A stretch of DNA of 15,591 bases. Origin: DASZHJ01 sp035280245 (GTDB taxonomy: Bacteria > Pseudomonadota > Alphaproteobacteria > ATCC43930 > CGMCC-115725). The notes beneath the pieces were generated by a model. The model had not been told where the DNA came from. It ran no database searches and worked only from the letters and a program-made list of their open reading frames with translations. Every line of letters begins with the position of its first letter. Positions within the stretch are counted from its first letter, which is position 1. The stretch covers positions 1-15,591 of the forward strand of contig DATEGF010000210.1 in NCBI GenBank assembly GCA_035280245.1. The letters are read 5' to 3'. Positions 1-6,278 of the stretch are shown here, piece by piece. Position numbers and translations under genes: made by a program.

Positions 1-212
1 CGAGCCCGACATGGGGTGCCTCTCCGGGCTCGCTCTCGGGTGACTACTTGGGTGCGACGGGGAGTGCCTCGGTGGGTGCCGGCATCGGCGCCAACGTCCT
101 GTTCGGCGGGTTCCATCAATCCGTCTCGCTGCAGCCCGTCAGCCTCGAGGGCAATCAAGGCTTCGATGTCGCCGGCGGTATTGCCGACGTGACGTTGGCC
201 TATCAGCAGTAG
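1..212 (+). CDS. DUF992 domain protein, C-terminal part (5' truncated)
   Basis: The frame is open from the window edge (first full codon at base 3) to TAG at 210-212, giving the last 69 residues. The peptide is rich in Gly, Ala and Val. It contains SGDYLGATGSASVGAGIGAN, then a run ending in SLQPVSLEGNQGFDVAGGIA, which matches the C-terminal signature of DUF992 proteins as I know it. These are small exported alphaproteobacterial proteins with a predicted beta-rich body and no established function. The signal peptide and N-terminus lie outside the window. A strong hairpin follows 24 bases after the stop and separates this gene from the convergent small gene. The family call is from motif recall, not a search. 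Confidence 0.8.
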   Translation, partial: SPTWGASPGSLSGDYLGATGSASVGAGIGANVLFGGFHQSVSLQPVSLEGNQGFDVAGGIADVTLAYQQ

Positions 213-236
213 CAATCGGTAGCCGTGAGTGAGTGA

Positions 237-269
237 GCGGGCGGCTCCGCGCTAGGCAGAGCCGCCCGC
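237..269. terminator. Hairpin between convergent genes, probable bidirectional terminator
   Basis: A perfect 11-bp GC-rich stem has arms GCGGGCGGCTC (237-247) and GAGCCGCCCGC (259-269) around an 11-base loop. It sits between the DUF992 stop at 212 and the 3' end of the minus-strand gene at 278. Only a short CTTT follows on the plus side and there is no T tract on the minus side, so intrinsic termination would be weak or helped by Rho. Confidence 0.7.
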
Positions 270-277
270 CACTTTGC

Positions 278-577
278 TCAGTCGCCCTCCGGCATGACCT
301 GGCCGCCGGGTTCCACGGCGACACGCACGCTGGCGCCGTTCTGCGTGGCAAAGCCGTGCCAGACGTTGTCGCAGCCTTTGTGCTCCATCCGGACATTGCG
401 ATAGCCCGCGCTTTCGGCTTGGCGGGCCGCCATTTCGGCCGTCCTGCCGTCGATCCTTTCACCCGGCAAGCAAACGGCGTAAGCCGCCGTCAATGTCTTG
501 GGACCGACGATCGTCGGCGCCATCAGGACGCCGGCCGAAAGGACGGCGATGCCAAGACCTCGGAACGTTGCACGCAT
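278..577 (-). CDS. Small exported hypothetical protein (99 aa)
   Basis: A basic start (MRATFRG) is followed by a hydrophobic stretch to about residue 24 and a plausible signal-peptidase site after AAYA (residue 34). The mature part is about 65 residues with two cysteines, C36 and C69, which could form a disulfide in the periplasm. The segment from about residue 47 to 95 has an alpha-then-beta pattern reminiscent of small PepSY-like proteins, but this is only a shape resemblance. An AGAGG ribosome-binding sequence lies about 5 bases before the ATG. Similar small secreted proteins with a GCDNxWH-type motif occur in alphaproteobacteria to my recollection, with no known function. It is separated by about 200 bases from the next minus-strand gene. 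Confidence 0.7.
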   Translation of the reverse strand: MRATFRGLGIAVLSAGVLMAPTIVGPKTLTAAYAVCLPGERIDGRTAEMAARQAESAGYRNVRMEHKGCDNVWHGFATQNGASVRVAVEPGGQVMPEGD

Positions 578-749
578 TGGGACCTCTCCGGTCGGTTGGG
601 GTTGCGCGCGAATTACGGTGGGAAGGCAATTGTGGCGTTACTAGGCCGCCGGCCGTGCCAATTTCCGGACACGCCCGATGGTCAGCGTTGATCGCCCGTT
701 ACCGGGACGCGGCTTCGCACCCGAGGCCCGAGCGCGGGGCGGGGCCTGT

Positions 750-766
750 CGGCGTAGCTGACGCCG
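750..766 (-). terminator. Weak hairpin after the NTF2-like gene
   Basis: CGGCGT (750-755) and ACGCCG (761-766) form a 6-bp stem with a 5-base loop, 13 bases beyond the stop of the minus-strand gene ending at 779. There is no T tract. The rest of 578-778 shows nothing else I can support. Confidence 0.3.
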
Positions 767-778
767 CGTTCCGCTCGC

Positions 779-1318
779 CTATAGCCCGGCGGAAAGACGG
801 CGCATGGTCTCCGCCAAATCGGCAAGGTTGGGCGCGCTCTTCACGGCGACACCGGCGGGGCACCACGGATACGGGAGCGCCGTGACCCAGCCCATGACCG
901 GGCGAAGGCAATCCGGTCTCAGTTTTTGCATGACGTCGATGGTGATGACGAGCGTCTCCACCCGGCAGTCTCCGTCGCGCTCGAAACCCCAGTCATAGCG
1001 CCCGGAGCCGACGCGGACGGCGCCGTCCTGCTTCTCGGACATGGCGACGAGCCAATCGCACGAGAACGCCTCGCAGTCGTCGCTCGGCGGCGACGCCAGG
1101 CAGAACGTATAGACGTTCTCGTAGGTCGCCGCGAATTTTCGCACGAAGACGTCAGTGACGGCATCGAGCCCGGTCACCACCGATGGAAACGAGATGGTCG
1201 GGGTTTTCGCGACCACTTCGACCGTCGCCGTGGGCGCGAAGGCGCGCCTCAGCATGTGCGGCCGATTTCGGTCCTTGCCGCGAATGTAGGCGACGATGCA
1301 CTCCGACGGACTTGTCAT
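779..1318 (-). CDS. NTF2-like / SnoaL-like domain protein
   Basis: The 179-residue protein has the order seen in NTF2-like proteins: an N-terminal helix (SPSECIVAYIRGKDRNRPHML), a beta strand with the RAFAPTATVEVV pattern, a phenylalanine-rich central helix region (DVFVRKFAATYENVYTF), and long strands near residues 98-130 (GRYDWGFER, RVETLVITIDV). No signal peptide is present, so it is probably cytoplasmic. The fold is used both by enzymes and by ligand-binding proteins, so no reaction can be assigned. A C-terminal extension of about 45 residues goes beyond the core. AGGTGA lies 4-5 bases before the ATG and supports the start. It is divergent from the cupin gene across a 70-base gap with a dyad, so the pair may be co-regulated. 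Confidence 0.7.
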   Translation of the reverse strand: MTSPSECIVAYIRGKDRNRPHMLRRAFAPTATVEVVAKTPTISFPSVVTGLDAVTDVFVRKFAATYENVYTFCLASPPSDDCEAFSCDWLVAMSEKQDGAVRVGSGRYDWGFERDGDCRVETLVITIDVMQKLRPDCLRPVMGWVTALPYPWCPAGVAVKSAPNLADLAETMRRLSAGL

Positions 1319-1326
1319 ATGATCAC

Positions 1327-1354
1327 CTAGCGAACGGTTTCAAAACCACGCTAG
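1327..1354. promoter_or_regulatory. Dyad in divergent promoter region, candidate operator
   Basis: CTAGCG (1327-1332) is mirrored by CGCTAG (1349-1354). Inside them GGTTT (1336-1340) is mirrored by AAACC (1343-1347). The nested symmetry lies midway in the 70-base gap between the NTF2-like and cupin starts, where a repressor serving both promoters would bind. No regulator is identified. Confidence 0.45.
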
Positions 1355-1388
1355 CGGACGCCCCAAATCAATCCAATGAGGAATCAAC

Positions 1389-1916
1389 ATGACGTCTACG
1401 GAGAGGCCGTCTTGCATCGCGCACTGGACCGAGATCGAAGGACCCGACGACGACCGCTACGCGGGCGATGACGAATTGATGGCGATCGGCGCGCCCTTCG
1501 GGCGGCACTTTGGACTCCAAAGGCTGGGCATTCACCACCATCGACTGCCGCCAGGCCGCCGAACGTCCTTCCCGCACGCCGAAAGTGCGGAGGAAGAGTT
1601 CGTCTACGTGATCGAGGGTACGCCGGACGCCTGGCTCGATGGCAAGCTGTTTCGCCTCAAGCCGGGCGATGGCGTGGGATTTCCCGCCGGCACCGGCCTG
1701 TCCCATAGCTTCCTCAACAACACCGAGACCGACGTGCGGCTTCTCGTCGTCGGCGAGACGCATAAACCCCAGAACCGCGTCTTCTATCCCCGCAATCCGG
1801 ATAGGCGAGTGCTCCGCCAGGATTGGTGGGATGATCCGCCCCGGCGCACTCTTGGGGATCATGACGGGCTGACCGATAAGGTCCGCGCCGAGAAGGCGAG
1901 ACGCAAGAACGACTGA
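1389..1916 (+). CDS. Cupin domain protein
   Basis: This 175-residue protein is a single-domain cupin. Motif 1 runs from H63 (PHAESAEEEFVYVIEG): H63, E65 in place of the usual second histidine, E70, and G77. Motif 2 is GDGVGFPAGTGLSHSFLNN with H106. These residues would hold one metal ion in a beta-barrel. Similar proteins with a C-terminal DRRVLRQDWWDD-type tail are common in proteobacteria and are annotated only as cupins, so the substrate is unknown. The start has TGAGGA about 6 bases upstream. The C-terminal 30 residues are charged and probably extended. It is divergent from the NTF2-like gene and 91 bases ahead of the glutathione transferase, possibly in one transcript. Confidence 0.88.
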   Translation: MTSTERPSCIAHWTEIEGPDDDRYAGDDELMAIGAPFGRHFGLQRLGIHHHRLPPGRRTSFPHAESAEEEFVYVIEGTPDAWLDGKLFRLKPGDGVGFPAGTGLSHSFLNNTETDVRLLVVGETHKPQNRVFYPRNPDRRVLRQDWWDDPPRRTLGDHDGLTDKVRAEKARRKND

Positions 1917-2007
1917 TGGGAGGCACGCATGCTCGACGCGTGCCTTTGCGCGACGGGCGCGGGCGTGCGACGATGCCTCATCCCTTCGGAGCTCAAGCGA
2001 GGCCGCC

Positions 2008-2700
2008 ATGGCGAAATATGTGCTGGTGAGTTTCAAGACCTGCCCCTGGGTGCAGCGCGCGGCGATCGTGCTGCGCGAGAAGAAGATCGATTTCGAGCTC
2101 AGGCACATCGAGCCCGACAACCGGCCCGACTGGTTCAAGGCAATCTCGCCGCACAACAAGGTGCCGGTGCTGCGTCTCGACGACAAGGTCTCGCTGTTCG
2201 AATCCGGCTCGATCGCCGAGTTTCTGGACGACACGACGGCGCCTCGGCTCCATCCCGAGGATCCCGTGACGCGCGCGGTCAACCGCGCCTGGATCGAGTA
2301 CCTGCCGACCTTCGTCGACATGACCTCCGGGCACGCCTACGCCGACACGGAGGCGGATTTCAACCAGGCGGCGGCGCAGGCGCCCACCGCATTCGAGAAG
2401 CTCGAGAAGGCGCTCGAGCGCCAAGGCGGCGGCCCCTTCTTCAACGGCGCCCGCTACGCGCTCATCGATGCCGCCTATGCGCCCTTCCTCCAGCGGCACC
2501 TGTTCCTGGAGCGGATCCGGAAGCTCGGCCACATCGACAAGTTCGCCCGGGTCAAGGCGTGGGCCGAGGCGCTGGCCGCGCGTCCCTCCACGCACAGCTT
2601 CCCACCGGCGGAGTTCGAGACGATGTACCGCCAGGCCGTGAAGAAGCGCAACAAGTGGATCTCGCGTTTCGTCGAGGACTCGAAGGCCGCCGCGGATTGA
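2008..2700 (+). CDS. Glutathione S-transferase family protein
   Basis: The 230-residue protein has the two-domain GST layout. The thioredoxin-fold N-terminus (about 1-78) carries a Cys-type active site, TCPWVQRA with C12, as in Omega/Beta-type and dehydroascorbate-reductase-like enzymes. It also has the cis-proline loop KVPVL (P53) and the glutathione gamma-glutamyl site ES at 65-66 (LFESGSIAEFLDD). The rest (about 88-215) is the all-helical C-terminal domain, with FFNGARYALIDAAYAPFL as the usual N-capping segment. A cysteine active site suggests thiol transfer or deglutathionylation rather than classic conjugation. That is family inference and no substrate is known. The ATG has GAGG about 8 bases upstream. 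Its stop codon is shared with the TTG start of the next gene, which implies translational coupling. Confidence 0.92.
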   Translation: MAKYVLVSFKTCPWVQRAAIVLREKKIDFELRHIEPDNRPDWFKAISPHNKVPVLRLDDKVSLFESGSIAEFLDDTTAPRLHPEDPVTRAVNRAWIEYLPTFVDMTSGHAYADTEADFNQAAAQAPTAFEKLEKALERQGGGPFFNGARYALIDAAYAPFLQRHLFLERIRKLGHIDKFARVKAWAEALAARPSTHSFPPAEFETMYRQAVKKRNKWISRFVEDSKAAAD

Positions 2701-3389
2701 CCCCTCGGCGCTGCGCGCTGGCGGCGTTAGCGGTCGCGGTCGGGGTACCGCTCGGCGGAGCGCGCGCGGACGCGCCGGCACCGTGGCCCGATACGCCCGT
2801 CGCGCGTCTCGAGGCGCTGGCGCTGATGCAGACCTTGAGCGCCGAGATCCTCGCGAGCCGAAGCGCCACCTTCACGCTGGAGAAATGGTGCGGGGATCAT
2901 GGGCTCTCCGGCGCGGAGGAGCCCAAGATCGTGGCGCGCCAGGTCGAGGCGAAAGCGAAAGCGGCGACCGCCGAGCAACGGCAACGGCTCGACGTGGGTC
3001 CGAGCGAGGAGATCAAGGTCCGCCACGTGCAGCTCCTGTGCGGCGATCGCGTTTTCTCCGAGGCGGACAACTGGTATGTGCCGGCGCGGCTGACGGCCGA
3101 GATGAACCGGCTCCTGGAAACCACCACGACGCCCTTCGGCAAGGTGGTGCAGGACCTGCACCCCTACCGCCGGACCTTCGCGGCGACAGTGCTGTGGCGA
3201 CCGCTTCCGGAGGGCTGGGAGACCCGGCCGCTCGCCGCCTCGCCGCTGGAGGCCGGCACGAGCCTCGCCATCCCCGATGCGCTCTTCGAGCATCGCGCGG
3301 TGCTTTACACCGAGAACGGCAAGCCCTTTTCCGAGGTCGACGAGATCTATCAGCGCGCGCTGCTGGACTTTCCGCCGCCCGCGCCCTGA
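2697..3389 (+). CDS. Secreted protein with chorismate-lyase/UTRA-like features
   Basis: The chosen start is TTG at 2697, which overlaps the transferase stop. It gives a clean signal peptide: MTPRRC, a hydrophobic stretch, then cleavage after ARA at residue 24. Any longer start would lie inside the transferase gene. The mature part (about 205 residues) has a helical segment (39-65) and then blocks in the order found in UbiC. These are R109 before HVQLLCGD, a WYVP strand (126-129), TPFG (145-148, compare TPLG of UbiC), a segment with HPYRRTF, and the final strand pair HRAVLYTENGKPFSEVDEIY, with E213 where UbiC has its catalytic glutamate. The homology is inferred from motif order, not searched. 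A periplasmic location would be unusual for chorismate lyase, so ligand binding or another reaction is possible. Previously seen only as hypothetical proteins, to my recollection. Confidence 0.72.
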   Translation: MTPRRCALAALAVAVGVPLGGARADAPAPWPDTPVARLEALALMQTLSAEILASRSATFTLEKWCGDHGLSGAEEPKIVARQVEAKAKAATAEQRQRLDVGPSEEIKVRHVQLLCGDRVFSEADNWYVPARLTAEMNRLLETTTTPFGKVVQDLHPYRRTFAATVLWRPLPEGWETRPLAASPLEAGTSLAIPDALFEHRAVLYTENGKPFSEVDEIYQRALLDFPPPAP

Positions 3390-3489
3390 GCGCGCCGGTT
3401 TCCTCAAAGTCGATGCAATAAGTGGTCTCGATTACGAGCCGAGATTTGCTCGCGAATCCGTCGAGCTCACGGCAATTTTGACCGGAGTG

Positions 3490-3505
3490 TTAAGGCGGAA
3501 TTAAC
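3490..3505 (+). promoter_or_regulatory. CtrA-type binding site (TTAA-N7-TTAAC)
   Basis: TTAA at 3490-3493, seven bases, and TTAAC at 3501-3505 match the full CtrA consensus of alphaproteobacteria. The site is 100 bases upstream of the DUF2336 ATG in a 215-base gap, a fitting place for a promoter. CtrA is the cell-cycle and motility response regulator of this class. Binding is inferred from sequence only. Confidence 0.6.
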
Positions 3506-3604
3506 GGAACCGGCGCACTCTCGTACGCGCAAGAATTGCATGCGTTTTCAAGGCGGTCCGCACTTCCCTCCAAGGGCGTCGGACAGGCTAGAAGGTTCCA
3601 CCTC

Positions 3605-4744
3605 ATGTCCGAGGCCGCGACAGCTTTGATCGACGTTCGCGACCGCCTGCGCCAGAACCCATCGGTCCGCGTCAGGGCGGACGCCGCTCGGCACGTCGGC
3701 AGCCTGTTCGCATCCTCGCCAGCGCTCAGCGACGCCGAGCGCGAGACCGCGCTGGGCATCCTCGAGGAGCTGGCGCGCGACGCCGAGCAGGAGGTGCGCA
3801 AGTCGCTGGCGATCCATGTCGCGAGCTCGGCGCTGCTGCCACCCATGCTCGCGCGCACGATCGCCGCCGACGTGGAAGCGATCTCGGTCCCCTTCATCGA
3901 GGTCTCGCCGGCGCTCACCGAGGCCGATCTGGTCTCGATCGTCCGGCTCGGCAGCCCGGCAAAGCAAGTGGCGGTGGCGGGCCGGGAGCGAGTCACCGCA
4001 CGCGTCGCCAAGATCTTGATCGCGACGCGGAGCCAGGCGGTGGTGACGACTCTGCTCCGCAATGAGGGCGCCGAGATCACCGAGCCCTCCTATCACATGA
4101 TCATGGACGGCTTCGCAAACGACACGACCGTACGAGGCTTGCTGGTGGAGCGTTCGGCGCTGCCGATGACCGTGACCGAGCGACTGATCCAGATCGTGTC
4201 CGACGTGCTGCGCGATCGCCTCATCGAGAAGCACGCGCTGCCGCCGGAGATCGCGACCGAGCTCCTGAATCAGGCGCGCGAGCGCGCGCTCTTCCATAGC
4301 GCCGCGGCGGCGCCCCGCGCCTTCAACGTCGAGGCCTTCTCCATCCGCCTCAACAGCAAGGGCAAGCTCACGCCGACCCTGCTGATGCGCGCACTCTGCC
4401 TCGGCGACCTGGCGTTCTTCGAGGCGGGCATGTCGGTGCGCGCCGGCATCTCCCTGGGGAACGCCGTCGAGCTGATCGCCGACCGCGGCACGCTGGGCTT
4501 CAAGGGCCTCTACGAGAAAGCGAGGCTTCCCGCCGAGCTCTACCGCGCGTTCCGTGCCGCGCTCGACGTCGTCGGCGAGCTTCGCGATGGGGGTCACGAG
4601 AACTGGACACCCGCCAACACCCAGATGATCCTCGACCGCGTGATGAAGGAATACGACGAGGCCTGCCCTGCCGGTCTCGAGTTTCTCCTGAGCCAGATGT
4701 CGCGACGGATGCTCGGCCGTTCCGAGCAGCAGGGCCGATCCTAG
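3605..4744 (+). CDS. DUF2336 domain protein
   Basis: The 379-residue protein is almost wholly alpha-helical, with HEAT-like repeats in the first half: VRVRADAARHVGSLF, EVRKSLAIHVASSALLPP, VAGRERVTARVAKILIATRSQAVVTTLL. The conserved DUF2336 core follows, then a C-terminal part with LTPTLLMRALCLGDLAFFEAGM and GFKGLYEKARLP. There is no signal peptide or membrane segment. DUF2336 proteins are typical of alphaproteobacteria, often in several copies, and lack a settled function. I chose ATG 3605 because GAAGG lies 9 bases before it. A TTG at 3536 in the same frame would add 23 residues without support. The stop codon TAG lies inside the left end of the palindromic repeat. The CtrA-type site suggests cell-cycle or motility control. 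Confidence 0.9.
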   Translation: MSEAATALIDVRDRLRQNPSVRVRADAARHVGSLFASSPALSDAERETALGILEELARDAEQEVRKSLAIHVASSALLPPMLARTIAADVEAISVPFIEVSPALTEADLVSIVRLGSPAKQVAVAGRERVTARVAKILIATRSQAVVTTLLRNEGAEITEPSYHMIMDGFANDTTVRGLLVERSALPMTVTERLIQIVSDVLRDRLIEKHALPPEIATELLNQARERALFHSAAAAPRAFNVEAFSIRLNSKGKLTPTLLMRALCLGDLAFFEAGMSVRAGISLGNAVELIADRGTLGFKGLYEKARLPAELYRAFRAALDVVGELRDGGHENWTPANTQMILDRVMKEYDEACPAGLEFLLSQMSRRMLGRSEQQGRS

Positions 4745-4918
4745 AGTCTGATCCGCGTGCATTGACCCGGGTGCGTCCTTCGACGCGCTCCCTGTGGTCG
4801 CTTGCTCAGGATGAGGTGAAGTTGTCGTGGCAGAAAGAAAACTCCTCATCCAGAGCAAGCGAGCGTTGCGAGCGCGTCGAAGGACGCACTGATTCAATCC
4901 AAGCGGATCAGACTCTAG
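4741..4918. repeat. Nested palindromic repeat, copy 1 (178 bp)
   Basis: Three inverted pairs are nested. The outer arms CTAGAGTCTGATCCGC (4741-4756 and 4903-4918) are a perfect 16 bp. The middle arms GTGCGTCCTTCGACGCGCTC (4771-4790 and 4870-4889) are a perfect 20 bp. The inner pair around GCTCAGGATGAGG and CCTCATCC is imperfect. The element fills the gap between the convergent DUF2336 and LysR genes and supplies the DUF2336 stop codon. It encodes nothing. Its middle and inner core recurs at 14349-14464. It resembles the abundant TCCTTCGA/CAGGATGA extragenic palindromes of alphaproteobacteria as I know them. Confidence 0.85.
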
Positions 4919-4934
4919 GGGCGCTGAACGGCCT

Positions 4935-5894
4935 TCACACGACCGCGGGTCGTGCTCGCCGGCGGCGATCTCGAGATGACAATACGGCGGCAGGCCGCTC
5001 TTCCGGCGCCCCGGTCGTCCTGAGCGACAGCAGCGCCTCTCGCACGATCTCGAGAGCGGGCCCCGTGGATCTCTTTCGGCGCTCGATCAGGCCGAGCGGG
5101 CAAGGGACCGCCGGCCTCAGAGGCCTCACGATGAGCTCGCGATCGGGCGCCGCCACCGCCACGTCGGGCACGATCGACATGCCCAGACCCGAGGCGACCG
5201 CTTGCTTCGCGGCCTCGATGATGCCCACGTACATCGGCTGACGCACGAGCGGCAGACGCTTCGATAGCCAGCGCATGACCAGCGCGTGCACGGCGCCCCG
5301 GTCGTGCTCGAGCACGAGGGGTTGCCGCGCCGCGTACTCCGGCGTCACCTCGTCGGGAACGTCGCGGGTGCTCGCCGGGAGGATCGCCACGCAGGTCTGG
5401 GCACGCAGCGGCGTCGCCCTGAGCAAGGCGGACTTGACCGGCAATGTCACCAGGGCGAGGTCGACCCTGCCTTGAATCACCCGCTCGATCGAGTCGCGCG
5501 TCGACATGTTGGTGACCACGAGCTCGATGCGCGGGTGATCCGTGCGCAGGCGCCGCAGGACCGGCGGCAGGTCGTACATCAGCGCCGTCAGGGTGCAGGA
5601 GATTTGCACGCGGCCGAGCCAGCCGTCGCGCAATCCGCGCATGGTCGCCTCGGCGGCCTCGCACTCGCGCGCGATCCGGCGCGCGTGCTCGATCAACTCC
5701 CGGCCCGCCTCGGTCGCGTGCGCTTTCTTGCCCGTGCGCTCGATCAGTCGCACACCCCAGCGGGCCTCGAGCTCGCGGATCTGCAAGCTGATCGCGGGCT
5801 GCGTCAGGTTGAGGCGCCGGGCGGCGGCGGAAAAGCTGCCGAGCGCCACCACTTCGCTGAGGGCACGGAGCTGATCGAGATTGAGGCTGCGCAT
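4935..5894 (-). CDS. LysR-family transcriptional regulator
   Basis: The 319-residue protein has the usual LysR length. The N-terminal winged helix-turn-helix spans about residues 3-62 (LNLDQLRALSEVVALGSFSAAARRL, then LTQPAISLQIRELE) and continues into the linker helix. The effector domain from about 92 to 290 begins with GRVQISCTLTALMYDLPPVLRRL and includes DLALVTLP and the VASGLGMSIVPDVAV segment. The last 25 residues are basic and probably disordered. The inducer is unknown. It is divergent from the deleted GFA-like gene across 196 bases containing a 23-bp dyad, where LysR proteins usually bind. Its present neighbour target may have been lost with that deletion. A palindromic repeat begins 16 bases past its stop. 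Confidence 0.93.
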   Translation of the reverse strand: MRSLNLDQLRALSEVVALGSFSAAARRLNLTQPAISLQIRELEARWGVRLIERTGKKAHATEAGRELIEHARRIARECEAAEATMRGLRDGWLGRVQISCTLTALMYDLPPVLRRLRTDHPRIELVVTNMSTRDSIERVIQGRVDLALVTLPVKSALLRATPLRAQTCVAILPASTRDVPDEVTPEYAARQPLVLEHDRGAVHALVMRWLSKRLPLVRQPMYVGIIEAAKQAVASGLGMSIVPDVAVAAPDRELIVRPLRPAVPCPLGLIERRKRSTGPALEIVREALLSLRTTGAPEERPAAVLSSRDRRRRARPAVV

Positions 5895-5937
5895 CTAATA
5901 GTTCTGCTTATCGATGCGATTTGAAGTCCCAATTTGC

Positions 5938-5960
5938 ATTGCCGGAGGCCTCTCGGCAAT
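5938..5960. promoter_or_regulatory. Dyad upstream of lysR-type gene, candidate LysR site
   Basis: ATTGCCG (5938-5944) and CGGCAAT (5954-5960) are perfect inverted arms around nine bases that are themselves near-symmetric (GAGGCCTCT). The dyad is 43 bases before the regulator ATG, a usual place for an autoregulatory LysR site. The assignment is by position and symmetry only. Confidence 0.45.
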
Positions 5961-5985
5961 TAAAACGCGACGTACGTGAGGAACC

Positions 5986-6006
5986 GGGCGGCCCGCCGGG
6001 CCGCCC
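5986..6006. other. Strong GC hairpin in the lysR/GFA gap
   Basis: GGGCGGCCC (5986-5994) and GGGCCGCCC (5998-6006) form a perfect 9-bp stem with a GCC loop. There is no T tract. It lies in the leader of the GFA-like pseudogene and could be a weak terminator, an RNA structure or a repeat remnant. Confidence 0.4.
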
Positions 6007-6090
6007 CGATCGCGCTTCCATAATCGTCGAGCGGCTGACCCTGCGGCCTCGGGCCGCATGCAACGCCTTCCATTCGTTGAGGGAGGGAAC

Positions 6091-6264
6091 ATGGCTCATT
6101 CCGGAGGCTGCTTCTGCGGCGCCGTCAAGCTGGAGGTCACTGCAGCGCCCGAGGCCATGGACTACTGTCATTGCCAGTCTTGCCGCGCGTGGTCGGCCGC
6201 GCCTGTGAACGCCTTCACACTTCCGGCGGAGCTTGGCGGCTCCGACGAGACGATACGGGAATAG
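6091..6264 (+). pseudogene. GFA/CENP-V-type zinc protein with in-frame internal deletion
   Basis: The frame encodes 57 residues against about 130-140 for the family. Residues 1-43 match the family N-terminus: GGCFCGAV with C7 and C9, YCHCQSCRAWS with C26, C28 and C31, then PVNAFT. The next residues, LPAELGGSDETIRE and the stop, match the family C-terminus. The roughly 80 central residues, with the second CxxC zinc pair and the substrate cleft, are missing, and the two ends are joined in frame. The GFA family includes glutathione-dependent formaldehyde-activating enzyme and many homologues of unknown role. GGGAGGG lies just before the ATG, so it may still be translated. It ends 14 bases before the cyclase gene and may act only as its leader cistron. 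Family boundaries are from memory. Confidence 0.75.
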
Positions 6265-6278
6265 CGCGGAGGCTCGCG

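Noticed and set aside
1929..2696. Open frame running in one piece through the glutathione transferase region into the secreted-protein gene
   Set aside because: The first part is an Arg/Gly/Ala-rich shadow of the transferase. Only the section after TTG 2697 is protein-like and begins with a signal peptide.
3548..4897. 449-codon antisense frame over the DUF2336 gene
   Set aside because: Its composition is that of a high-GC shadow and it runs into the palindromic repeat, while the plus frame matches a family.
4741..4918. Possible insertion sequence or CRISPR from the repeated arms
   Set aside because: There is no transposase frame and no regularly spaced direct repeat; the structure is a single nested palindrome.
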